Assembly (NCBI GenBank): GCA_000697055.1
Contig: JNDT01001802.1
Coordinates: 1 to 64,000 of the forward strand
From: Saksenaea vasiformis B4078
Lineage: Eukaryota; Mucoromycota; Mucoromycetes; Mucorales; Saksenaeaceae
Direction: 5' to 3'
Length of the DNA stretch: 64,000 nt
Below, piece after piece: positions 45,914 through 58,199 of the stretch. Both the position numbers and the translations under genes were made by a program. Position 1 is the stretch's first letter. Each line of letters begins with the position of its first letter. The notes below the pieces were generated by a model. The model had not been told where the DNA came from and made no database searches. It saw only the letters and a program-made list of their open reading frames with translations.

Positions 45914-48417
45914 GTATCTCTGTATCTTGACGCGAAGCCGGCTACGGAATCTAGTATTTAGAATGCGAATGATCTACCACATCATTCATAATGTCGGCAT
46001 GCAGAATTATTGGGAGATCAGCATGAACAGGATCGTCTAAAAAGATTAGAGTATGGAACCAAACCCGCTTTGACGACTTACTACTGTAGGTGTCGTATGA
46101 TCAAAGGAGGCTGTTTTCCAAGCATTTTTGGATGCCTGTACCTTCAGGCGTCGATAGGCTCCCTGGAAAGCAGCAAGTGGATCAGATGTCGATAAAGGAC
46201 GGTGATAGCGGGTCATAGTTCGTCTTGTGATGGGAAATCAAAAGCCGCGTTTGTACGCATGTCACATCATAGACTAATTGATCAGCATTACTATGCGAAT
46301 GACGACAGCATGAACGTACAGGGACTCCGTTCTACTACTGTAAAGATATGCACCTTTCCATGGATGATATTATACATTCTATAACGTGAAGATCATCGCA
46401 GATAGCATGTGTTATGTTTACTATGTGGACAAAATACGGAACCTCTGCATGATCTGAAACCATTGGCAAATAGCCTTCACCAACTAATTACGAGCTATTG
46501 CTACCATTAAGTGCGATCAGCGGCCCAGCCTTGCAGTTCAAGTGTTGCATTCCAATTGGCGGTAATCTTCATTTGAGGCGAACGTAGAAATGGCCAAAAT
46601 CTTACCATAATCGAAACACAGGAAAAGATATAAGAAAAAGAAAGAAAGAGAAAAGCGTATTCGGCACAATAGTCACTCATGCTTCTTGATCTACATGGGC
46701 ATCTTATGGTTACAATCTATTTACTTAAGGTTGGAAAAATAGCGGAAAATTCTGGATTAAGTTTAGAGCAATGGGAAAGGTTTCTGACCAAGGCACAATA
46801 TATAGATGAAGATAGGATCTTGATTCTGTTTTAATAGAACGTGGTGTCTTAATCCGCAATTTGTGGTGCACAGGAGAGATCTAGCCTTGTACGATACAGT
46901 GCATGCTCTTCGCAGTGTCGACGCCTCTTTGTCAAACGATCTAGTTTCCAACATGCTTTGTCATACCATGTCACAGTACAAATCACATCCAACCTGTTAT
47001 ATTGTGGAGGTTACTTGTTCCGTGCTACGAATAAATATATACACAGGGAGCACTCATTTTTGTCGAAGTGATGATAATTCTTCTTTCTGGCAAAGGACAT
47101 GCCGTTGTCAACTTTGACGATAATCAATCAGTTTTCATGATCTGCAGTCTGCAGAAGCTTTCTACAATGATCTACAAATCCGCGCATATTATTCCCGAAA
47201 CAAGAGGCAGCAAATTCGATCAACAGCGTCTTATGGTCTTCACGAAAATGATAACAGCCACTACTCTTGACGCCTACGCAAATAAGAAGTAATTGTATGT
47301 TTCCAAACTTCATCATGCTTAGCTTACCTAAGTTCTTTTCTTCTTTCACACCGTCCTACCGATTCGATGAGTTTTTTTTCCCTTCACCAGGCGCGCTGCG
47401 TATTTTATTCAATCGTGGCCATCAGCTGCTATATCGATACAGTTTATCCTTCGACTGTTCACCTAAATATCACAGGTATTTTCAATATCAGATGCATTAA
47501 ATGTTCGCAAACAAAAAGTCGGGGATTTTCACACTTTGCTGGAAAGCCAATCACTTTCCGGAGCTATCCACGCGCATCATGCATCGGAGGAATATAGTTC
47601 TCTATGAATATACAATTGCAAAGCGGTGTACACTGTTCCTGAGCTTAAACGCAACTTCAAGACTAGGAACTGGAACAATCAACATAGTTCGGGAGACATA
47701 TGTGTTTCAAGTCTAAAACATGTAAAGCCGTTCATCCGTCAATTTGCTTGCAAAGTGGATCTCTAGGATGTCCTCTCTTAGGTACCAATAAGTTCGTTCT
47801 CTATATAAGGAGAATTAGTGGCCATCACCTACGTCTTATGTTGATGGAGAAGTGAAGTCCTTCAGCAGATAAGGCTTCCCACATTATGTCGATATATATG
47901 GAACTGTTTCCCCTGACGCCTTCCAATTTGTGGACAATACCGTATTTTGAGTAAACGTTTCCGTTATCCGAATATTACCTTCGTTGACACCACCTCAATC
48001 CTGCGGTGAGGAGCAGTAGATCTTTGCGCAGAGGGACAGACACCTTTACTTCTAGATCAAAAGCGTATTGCGCTGGTCCATTATAATAGGTCCCCCAACG
48101 CACCAACCGGAACGTGTAAAGTGACCGTATTTAAAGGGACGCATGAATTTCTTTTTTTTCCTTTGGCTCTGTTCATTTTACATCCCCGGTATGTACTTTT
48201 AATGGAATACGCATCCAGGATCACTCATATCTTTTGATGGATTGTTTAGCCTGTATGACCTCTGTCCCGAACCATCTCGGCCGTGGTGTAACTTATGTTC
48301 ACCACTTAAGTCAGTAAACGTTGTCACACTCAGCATCACTGATTTTTTTGTGATTGATCGCCAGACGCTGGATCGCTTCAAATCCTCTGCAGACCGTCCC
48401 ACAATCGTCCAGTCTTG

Positions 48418-48507
48418 GAAGCCGACCACCTCCCTCCACCCGCTCCCACCGCTTCGGTGCGGGGCTGGGTCGCCGTGTCATCACAGGATTACCCCTTCCG
48501 AGGGGTA
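48418..48507. other. GC-rich hairpin cluster, possible structured RNA
   Basis: A 90-bp GC-rich island in AT-rich surroundings. It holds CACCG-CTT-CGGTG (about 48448-48460) and TACCCCT-TCCG-AGGGGTA (48490-48507). The second stem matches the CCCCT-NNNN-AGGGG shape of the hairpin beside Fanzor copy 2. No RNA family could be assigned. Confidence 0.4.
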
Positions 48508-51500
48508 AGTAAAAGACATCAAAGCATCTTTCATTTACTAACCATGAATTATTTTTTATGCTGCTCGAATAAATTTTGCGTTCACTGGAAAGACCAAGTT
48601 TATGTAAGTTGATTAATGTTCTGACGTAAAATTGATGTATTAATGACCGCATGTTCAATTCTTCTTTAGCGCAAATCAGGCTCTTCAGAGATGCAAGATC
48701 TACTTAGAGTAGCGTAAAACATAATCCCATAAACAGTATGTGGCGACAAGGCACACGGTTTAACGGTCGCACTGGATTGATGCAACACAAAAAGAGATTT
48801 CCGAGGCGTCGAAAAATGAAAAGGGGCTAATGCAGGTGCGTTGCAATGAATGTACAATGATTTGATACTATTTTAATTTGATAATCGATTGCCCAAAGCC
48901 AAAGAAAGGGGAGGACAATACAGCAATTTTTAGGCGCATTTGGGATCAGTTCTGTCCAGTTTACCGTCTCTTAAAGAGAAAGTCTGGTCGTTGATTCTGG
49001 ATAAAGCAGTGGTTTAGAACGGTTCTTAGTCTCACATTTTCGGAATTGGTTCACTATGCCATACTATGCCATAAAGGTCTATCAATTTCAGCCGTTAGCA
49101 GCGCTGGAGATTAAAGTTTCGTCATCGGCAAATTGGGAGCCCTTGTTCTCATGGATAGGGGCATAATACTTCGGAAAAGTTTTGATGTCTCATTGTATTC
49201 TGAATTATCTTCACTGTTATCCAATCCGGCCAGCATGCAAATTAAATATTTGTGTTTCGTGAGCGCATACCACAGATCCATGTGAGTCATTCGATCTTGA
49301 TTCAATTAAAATGCTATTTGTTAATCAATTCAGTGTATTTTCCTCGTAGAAGGAACAAGGAAGTGTGTTACTAAGAATTCCACTACATTACCGAATTCAG
49401 CAGAGTGATGTCTGCTTTACCGATTAGGAACACTTGTGTATGACAAATTTTCAGGCACGACCCAACGGACCCAACGGTCCATAAGCCTAAAGTCCAAGAC
49501 CATGCGATTTTAAAAGAGAAAAGGAAGCAAGGTGAAGTCCCCAAGCTAGCGCTTCGGGTTCGCTTTGACATTGCAAAATTTTTAGAGAACGCCGGGACAG
49601 TCTGCGAGTGGATTCACAAGAATAACGTCTGATCATGCCTCCATGGTTGGTTTTGATGGTAAGCAGCTCCAACGCCAAAATCGCTGTTATGACAGAGCCA
49701 TTGGACACACTTCGTTCAGAGACCAACTGTTGCCTCCGGAGAGGTACCAGCATGATTCTTTGCTTTGCGATGGTAATAAAAACTTTGCAACCACTTGGTA
49801 GTCCCCAGAGACATGTGCACAAGGAAAATTGCTGTCATTCTGCTTATTTTTATGTCAAAGAATCTATTGACAACAAGGATCGCGATGCCAATAAGTAAAG
49901 GTGCATCGATAAAAAGCTATAACGAGCTGCAATGGCTATTCTGTAAAAGATGAATCTTACGCACTCCTAATAGCTTTCTGTTTCTACGAAGTGGAGATAC
50001 TCGTGCCCGAGTCTCTATACTCCCCATTCACGTTCTACGACCTCAGCTTCACGATATCACGAAAATGCATATTATTCTCTCCGTCGCAATGTCTCCACCT
50101 TAATCGTCCTTGATTGATCATAGCTGTCCACAGGAGATTGGTATAAAAATCATACAGCATAATTAAGATACTTAGTGTACGCGGTTTGGCTAATGCCAGG
50201 CGATGGTTAGGATAGGGACGACAATCGTACTTGTGGTATTTACAGTAGTACTTTTTATCAGTACAGTGCACAGGAGAAAACTCAGTTCCAATCGGCGTGC
50301 GAAGCTATTTTTAATTGAGAAATCATAAACCGCTCATCTAATGAAGACTATGCGATGGACTCGCAGTGTTCTTGTATGCTTGCACTATTCATCAAGGTAG
50401 AAGCTCTATTTCGATTCCCCTGGCAACGTTGCTATCGTAGAACTTGATTATTGTTTGACATTTGCTCTCCGCGCACGGACACTGCTATCACAGTGACGGG
50501 ATCCTAAATCCAGAATCCCTACCTTTTTACTATACCGAAACAGGTCTGTCACTTCTGGAAAACGTCCTCATCACACGCTTCGTCAACCTCAGCGGTGTGA
50601 TTCACGAATCTTCTCTTACTAAGTTAATAGCGAATATTAGCCGTAGGCCGCGCTTTTACAATTGCAAAATCCGACTCCGTCTGATGTAGTATTGTTATTG
50701 GTTCTCCGAGCCAGTACTTGTATTGACGTGTTGTATCGTCCCATGTTGCGTTCATGCCAGACGCTGGTTCCGTTAACTGACATGGAAATATTTTAGATAG
50801 CGAGTATTTTAAGGGGAAGGCCGGATTTTTTAATATTTATTCATCCTCTGCTCTAGTAATCGAATGTATGGAAAAGCAACATGGAGAAGGAAAACGCGTA
50901 GACATGGAAAGGATGCAGGGACTGTCTAACCGTATGATTTCAGTCTGTCCGAGTGTCCCTCAACAGGAGCATTTGAGAAGAAATGGTGTAGCAATACGTT
51001 CATGTCGCTCTTCTTTTGGAAACTTCTAAGCTTAGAACGTAACATATCTTAACTCGTCTACTCAAAATGTTCCCTGTTGAATGCATACTTGTCACAAATT
51101 GCTACAAGCAAAATTATTCCTGCATGACAATAAGGACAGCGCACGATTGCGGTATTCCAACCAATCTTGTAATCTCGGACACAGGCGGAAATACAAAAAG
51201 CGGTAAGAAATTTGGTGGTCCCTGACATTTCAGTTCTTTGCAATTTACAAGCATAGGCAAGCGACATCACAGTTAGTCGTGATTTTCTGAGCCGGATGTT
51301 GCATTGCTGGATTGTATGATTCTTTTTTTTCTTTTCCTCGGCCACATCCACCATGGATCTTGTGCTATGCGGAGATCTAGCTTCGGGGGTAAATGTGTGT
51401 CATTGATGTTTTATACTGCTCCAGTAAATTTTATATCCGTGGAAGGAGCGGGTTCAATAATGATCTTCTGCCATAATTGATATACGAAGTATTTGGAGCA

Positions 51501-52097
51501 GCGTCAAACATATATGTATGCCTTCCATAAATGGCAGTTTGAATTAAAAATGCTGCATTTGCGGCGCGCCCGACCCGTCCCCGCATCATTGGATGTATCC
51601 ATAGATGGCAAATTACATCGTCATTGTGCCGCGTATAACAAAATAATTCGATCATTCAGTAAAAGAAAGACCAGTGAAAAGTCAGATAGAATAGCTCGAA
51701 TAACATAGCTTTGTTTGGTATAGTTCAAACTCAAGAAAGTTACGAACTATTAACATCTTCTAATGACGATCTCTACCAATTATATTCCGACGAAATGGTT
51801 AGACGAGGGAGTGGAGAAGAAAGAGCCCCTTCTTTTCTTTCGGAAGTAAGTAGGTGAACAACACACGGAGTTTTATGAATTTAACAATAGAGATGAGTAA
51901 AATAAAAAAAGGGAGATAAAGTGTATATGTACGTAAAAACCGTATTTTGGCTCAGAGGACATCAATAAAGCGCAATATTCATATTAAGGCCCCGATGGGA
52001 ACACAAGGGTGAAAAGGGGAAATGGGTGCCAGAGAGATAATAATCCACGTTGTAATGCTTTAACTTCTAAATATAAGTTAATACCCTTTTTATTTTT

Positions 52098-52153
52098 CCT
52101 CTTCTTCTTCTTCCTCTTTTCTCTCTCTCTCTCTCTGTCTCTCTTTCTCTTTA
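52098..52153 (+). repeat. CT-rich tract in 5' leader
   Basis: Pyrimidine-rich TTC/CT microsatellite ending 31 bp before the start codon of the gene at 52184. Pyrimidine tracts of this kind are common at fungal promoters and leaders. Confidence 0.75.
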
Positions 52154-52183
52154 GCCTACTTCTCTTGTTTCGTATTGGATACC

Positions 52184-53387
52184 ATGAAGATTCAGACCAT
52201 TGTTCTTGGTGAATACCACCATCCGCCCATTCCATTTTGTCTGTACCAGTTTCCGACTCCATTGACGCCACCGTTGACAAACCAAGAAAGCATGCTTCAT
52301 TTTTTCAGTATTCAAGATCTTACTCATCTGTTTGACATGGGTGACGACCTCATTCCCGTTTATCGCGATCATCCCAGTTACTTTTGCAAGGACCAAGCAG
52401 GACGATGTTATCTAATGACAAAGGGTGTAATCGACACCGCGTCGAAACGTAGACTTACCGTCCTAGCTGACTTGTGTCGAATGACTGATCGTGACATCCT
52501 GTCTGGTGCTGCCGATTCCTGCTTACTGCGAATCCCAAATCTTCGACCATGTCCTAAACAGGTGCTCGAACAAGAACTCGTACCTACGCGACTCGATGGC
52601 CGAGAATGGTTTTTAAAGCCTGTTATTCGACTTTCTCCTCCAGTTGATGAACGGTAAGTAATAATAATAAAAAAAGAAAGAGTACAAGAAAATAACGGCG
52701 TTTGTGTCACCTAGTTCATCGACGTTACCTAAACCTTCATCACTGCTGTTAAAACGTCTGGCACCCAAACAAGGAAATAAAGCAACACCGCATCTCACCA
52801 TTAGTACACCGTCCTACGATCAACGGAACGCAAGCATCCAATCGGCACCGTTACACGTTCGACGGACAACAATTAACTGTGGAAACAGGCCACACAAGGT
52901 TATGAAAAGATCCACACTCGTGCCTGCGACCTCCACTGGGATCAATTTTCCAAGCCCGCCTATTGTTCCATCTCAGCAACAACAACAGCAACAGCAGCAG
53001 CGACAACATCTTTCTCAGAAACAACAATTCCTTCTTCCTTTTGAACACTTATACGATAATCTTGAACAAACGAAGGTGCTCAAGTCAACCCTGGATGATC
53101 AAATCCGTCGATCGTCCTCGCTTATGATGACGTTACAATCATCCAGTACAATGGTAGAAGCATTAGTTCGTAGACAGTTGAAGGAATCGATTGAACAACA
53201 GTTTGGGGATCGTCTTCGGGAATGTATGGATCGTGTGACAGCGCTAGAACGTTTACAACAGCCACAGAAAGAGAAAACCATCCAAGCGACAGGTTCGCCA
53301 GATGAAGATAAACGACCAAGAACCATGCTAGCAGATCTTATGAATCGACTAGACCAATTGGAGGAAAAACTGGACAAACGGTCATGA
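52184..53387 (+). CDS. Hypothetical protein with C-terminal coiled coil
   Basis: Two exons, 52184-52653 and 52715-53387, joined by a 61-bp intron, giving 380 codons. I do not recognise the family. The N-terminal 155 residues look globular and well ordered, with LTHLFDMGDDLIPVYRDHP, RCYLMTKGVIDTAS and REWFLKPVIRLSPP. The middle is disordered and Ser/Pro/Gln-rich, with a 9-Gln run. The last 110 residues are predicted coiled coil (LEQTKVLKSTLDDQIRR, then MNRLDQLEEKLDKR at the end). There is no signal peptide or membrane segment. The start codon follows a CT-rich leader, and the reading frame is supported by the clean splice join. A DNA-binding or scaffold role is possible but not shown. Confidence 0.8.
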
Positions 53388-56300
53388 ACGTGTTCCTATT
53401 TTTTTATTATTATTTCTTTTCTTTATTAGAGCTGGCCTACTATTTCTTTGTAATGCGATACCCGTCCCTTTTCCCCCTTTTTTATAAACAGACACATATT
53501 TTTCACCTTTTTACAATAGTACCAGAAAAAAAGTCTTTAATTTAGCACGCACATACACATCTACACGCATTTAACTCACTCACATTGTCTTTGCACATCG
53601 AATAAATGAAACGGAAACTGGAGAATGTGATACGTGTACCACACTAATCTATCGAGTCACTACTGTTTCCAAGAAACACATGTCGCGTTTTCCAAAAACC
53701 GATGCCGCGTATCTATTTTTACATGTCGCAAGAAAATCTTAACATCATGCTCTCATACAATAGCCACCCTATTAGGCTTATATTTCCCCTTTGCCAATCA
53801 TTAATTCAAGGAAACATTAACGCACATGGTCGACAAATTATATCATCGGCGAATACTTATTGGCTCAAGGGACACTTCCACAACAAGATCTACAGGAAAA
53901 AAAATATGGCTGAAGGATATAGGTACTCACATTGGAAACTCCCCCCCATTAACGTGACAATGAGCAGCACCCTGAAAAGCCCCTTTTAAGAATACATTGA
54001 TAAGAATTCTTCGCTCTGGAAAGAAAGTGATGGGTTGCTATGAAAGAAATACTAAGGGATTGGAAGTTTCTAATAATACTATTTTGTAAATTCATAAAGA
54101 TGCAGTGCAGCCTGCCGATCAAACAAGCACAGCTTTCATTCTGTAGAAAGAAGCGGTGACAAGCGGGCATAATTGGATAGACCTGTACTGTCTTATGACC
54201 AAATGAATCTTTCTCATATTGAATGCAAAAGTGGCATTATCTGGCTGCTACAGTAAGAGCGCCATTTTCAGCCTTAGTAGCCTTAATTAATGTTAGTTCA
54301 ATCCTTTCAAAGCTCAGAGAGTATACTGAAGAAGAAAAAGAAGGTGCAGAAACCCGTTGTAATTTATAAACTCATCTTTCTGAAGTCAGTAGTGTATAGA
54401 ATATCCTCCAATAACGGGGCGATATCTAAAAAAAAAAAAAGTTTAGCACGTTCAACATGTGTCTGCCAGAAAGTCAATGAAGTACCAGCTCAGTTCATGA
54501 ATAACGCAGCACTGGTACCACACGACGAAATCCATGAGTCTATTTTACGTTGTGTAACTTTTCAACGCCGATCCAAATTTTTTTTGTCTTACCCTGATCT
54601 ACGATAATCTGACACACAGGAAACCAACGCAGTTAGGTTAGAACAATCTTCCATGACGATCCTTTTTGTTTCAATTCTAATGAAGCTTATAATCATTTAA
54701 ATTACTTCGCGTTAGCTTCAAGAGAGCTTCACGCTATGGAAAAAGTCTTGCTTACATTAATCTAATGCTAAGCTTTGTAAGCTGCATTTTCCATGTCGTG
54801 CTCATGTCCGAGATAGAGTTTCAGCGTCTGACACAAGACATTGTTTTAGGCAACGGTTCGCGACAGGTACATAGGGGAACACAGAGTCTCCATTTTTTTT
54901 ATCTAGCTTCGACTCTATCATCGCAGGATACACCCTTACAACGTGGTTCGATTAGCCATGTGTAGGCCTATGTTTCATTCGCTTATCCTATGCGAACTCT
55001 GTCTCGCCTAGACTGGCACTCGTTACCTGCCCCAGACGCAAAAGAACAATGTCATCGTATTCAGTATGACTCCCTTTTCATAATAGACTGCTTTTTGTTT
55101 TCTCTCTAGTTGCTATTAATACAACCGCTTGTTCCCAGGCGCTGCTAACTGTATCCACCGCCCCCGGTCGAAACGATGCAAGTTATGGAGCACACGGTAA
55201 CGACAAACTCTCCAAAAGTCAAATATGACACCTTTCATATAAATAAGCCATACTCTAAGGTTTCTTACGACGTGCAAGGCAGTATTCGTGACACTAAGTC
55301 TTTGGGAAATGCAACATGTGCCTTGTCTACAGGCATCGTACCTGCGCGATCGTTCTTGGAGACACACAGCGGACGCTGCTGCATTTTCTGTCCGTATCCA
55401 AAAGCTCCCAGCGGAAAGAACGCCAGAAATGTATGATTCAGAATCGAATGATGTAGCACTTTCTGAGTATGTCATATTTTAGACTTTAAATGCTATTCAT
55501 CGAAATTGATGCTAGATGCTACACTTTCCACGATGAAGAAGATGGATAGGGTGCACCATAACATACCTTCATTAGATCTTTGTCAAGGAACCGTTTCCAT
55601 TGGCATGCTATCTACGAGTAATGTCTATACGGTTTTGATCATTTGGTTGCTCAAAACCTAACATGGCTCGTAAGCGATGATGGCATATAGGTCTCCACAG
55701 CTACGTCGCTAATCCCAAGGCCAACTTTTCGAAACGACAATATGTTCCTGATTTACTGGACTTATCCTACAGTTATGCACCGCTTTTAAATAGTCTGGCA
55801 TAAGCTTCAGATAAAATTTATGTCGGATATAGTCCTTTTTACATGTCGAAATCTTGAATCTTGTCTGGGAAGCAGACATTTATGCATTAACTCAAAGTGC
55901 ATTTCGCCCATCGTGAAGCAGGCAACTATTGTCCACACTCAGTATCATTCATCTTCTGCAATAGAAAGTCAAAGGTCGTATCCGTACGAATCCTCTACGG
56001 TCCGTAACACATGCACTAAACGGTAACTTGCCTAGTCTTATCAATTTTTGTCGTTTTTCTCTTAATAGCTGGAATTATTTACTTGTACTGCCACATTACT
56101 TTGTGGCTATTGATTGCAGAATAGTACCTGCTGCTGGTACCAGTAGCAGATGGATCTCATGTTGGTTCGCAGGATATATTCTGCTTGTTCTCTCTTAAAA
56201 TGGTTGGTTGTATATCCACAACCGTCATCTTCAAACCTCTCGATGACTATGTAAGAAAATGGTACGCTTGTGTGATACAGTGGTCAATTTCCTCCCGATC

Positions 56301-56596
56301 TGGCTCTGTCCCTGAACCATAACTATCACGTCAGCAAAACGCCATCGCGTCTCCACTGTTTTACATTTTGGACCTATGATTATTATTATGTCTCTTGGGT
56401 GTTTGTACCGAGAGGGGGAGAAAAGAAAAAAAAGAAAGCGTGGGTTTTGATTGGTAAACTTGTTTTTTAGAATTGCGATGGTTGGGTTGAAAGCTGTAGA
56501 CATTGCGGGCGGAACATTTTTCCACTCCGACTTCTTGAACAGTTCTGTGATAGTATATCCATGCTCCGACCCATTGCAAAACACATTAAGGCTGAC
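53388..56596. other. 3.2-kb intergenic region
   Basis: The first part is the AT-rich 3' end of the upstream gene. No long supported frame follows. A near-palindrome lies at 56129-56150. Short frames (60-119 codons) show no domains. Confidence 0.45.
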
Positions 56597-57924
56597 TTAA
56601 AACCAGCTATCCTCCTCAGTTACCGTGGTATCACCATACTGGTCCGTCTCAGTTACTAAGCATCCCCGATTAACAACCTCACGTCTTCTCTACATGGTTT
56701 TTTTTTCCTCTGTTACCTGTTGTTGAGTCATGGAACCATCCATCCTTATTTTCGACTACTGTGGTATTACCATAATTATCTATATTCGCCCAATAGCGGG
56801 TTAAAAACCAGAAAAATCCCTCAATTATTTATTTTTAAAACTTACCCGTGGTCACGATGGTCTCCTTGTCAGCACCAAATAATCCACCGTCCTCTCTAAT
56901 AATCGTCGTGCTTGATCCATCTCCTGGAGGAGGTGCGTTGTAGGCACCTTGTTCATAGCCACCATATCCACCGCTGTAAGGCGCCGGCTGTGGAGGAGGT
57001 TCTGCAAGTCCAAAAAAAAAGAAGTTGGATAAGTAAACAGTCTAAATATCAAACATAAAGAAAAACTTACGCATTTGTTGTTCTCGTTGCTCGTGTTCCA
57101 GACGATCTATGCGCTCGCTCTGATCCTTTTCATGTTCCACAAATTCACTAATAGCATAACCTGCTAGACCACCAGCAGCTAGACCTGCTGCAAGTTTCAT
57201 GCCGTTGGACATACCAGGCTTCTTGGGAGGAACACCTGGAGGTTGCTGTTGCTGTTGTTGTTGTTGCTGAGGTGGGTAACCTGCAGGCGGCGCAGGTGGG
57301 TAGCTGCCTCCATAAGCACCCTGTGTGGGTGGGGTTGGATAGCCACGACTCTCGCCGCCGTAGCCTTGTTGTTGTTGCTGTGGTGGGTAGCCACTGCCGT
57401 AGGGAGGCTGTTGCGGTGGGTAAGCGCCGCCGTAAGGTGGTTGCTGTTGCTGTGGTTGCTGTGGGGGAGGAGGATAAGGACTACCATAGGGAGACGACTG
57501 CTGCTGTGATGGTGTTTGCTGTTGCGGAGGATAGCCAGGACCAGAAGGATAGTAACTGTTCTGCTGAGGGTATCCACCATACTGCTGCGGCTGTTGCTGT
57601 TGTTGTTGTTGTTGTTGATAATAAGGTTGCTGTTGTGGTTGTTGGGGTGGCGTACCGTACGCAGGTGGTACAGGAGGGCCCCCATAAGCCTTGGTACGAG
57701 GATCTTCCCATGTGGTTTGACGGGTATTGTGATCAATGAAATAGCTTAAATGGATACTTAGTCTAGGATGGTTAGCGTGTTTGAAACTTACTATCGACCG
57801 TCGGGTGCTTGTTTTGCTTCCCAACCTGAGGTAGGAGGAAGATTAGTAATAAGCCTTGTAATAATAATAATGCCAAGATATTATGAACGGAGTTTCGTGT
57901 ACCTGGTGGTAGCGGAGCGGACAT
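56597..57924 (-). CDS. WW-domain protein with Q/P/G/Y-rich middle and glycine-zipper segment
   Basis: Six exons: 57924-57903, 57825-57792, 57744-57071, 57001-56846, 56779-56717 and 56655-56597, giving 335 codons. Leaving out the fifth exon also stays in frame (314 codons). The first three exons form one WW domain: PLPPGWEAKQAPDGRYYF then NHNTRQTTWEDPR-like sequence (here DHNTRQTTWEDPR), with both tryptophans and the terminal Pro. Such domains bind Pro-rich ligands. The middle is long, low-complexity and Pro/Gln/Gly/Tyr-rich with poly-Q runs. It is followed by a Gly/Ala-rich segment (MKLAAGLAAGGLAGYAISEF) that could be a glycine zipper or short membrane segment, then a charged helix. The C-terminus ends TVTEEDSWF. 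Relatives are common in fungi, but no function is established to my knowledge. Confidence 0.83.
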
Positions 57925-58199
57925 GGTTTTAAAAAAATTGATGAAAGAAGAGATGAAGTGGAATTTGATTTTTGCGCAGTGTTTAAATGGGAGGGGTTGC
58001 AAAACAGCGTAAAAGCAGTAACAGCCCAATAAATCCCAGGGTTACACTTTTTATTGTAAAAACTATCGTATTCGAATAAACAGTAATCTAAAACAACCCT
58101 TTATATATATTTTCCTATTATGACTTATTCTGCGACACCTCTATCAGTCGCGAGAGCCGCTGTAAATTCAACTAATCAGGAAGATGATGAGTTGACTTT

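Larger units (their letters stand above)
45640..52183. other. 6.5-kb gene-poor region
   Basis: Many open frames of 60-115 codons on both strands, none with a recognisable domain or consistent splicing. Visible structure: a hairpin at 45884-45913, a GC-rich hairpin cluster at 48418-48507, and a CT-rich tract at about 52098-52153 directly before the next gene. It is likely intergenic sequence or ancient decayed elements. Confidence 0.45.

Noticed and set aside
48311..48658. 115-codon minus-strand coding gene across the GC-rich island
   Set aside because: No recognised domain, no splice partners, and the island's hairpins suggest structure and not coding.
57197..57750. Alternative frames over the WW gene (179-aa and 155-aa)
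   Set aside because: Low-complexity CAG/CAA-rich DNA keeps several frames open. The WW/PQGY frame alone joins with all flanking exons in phase.
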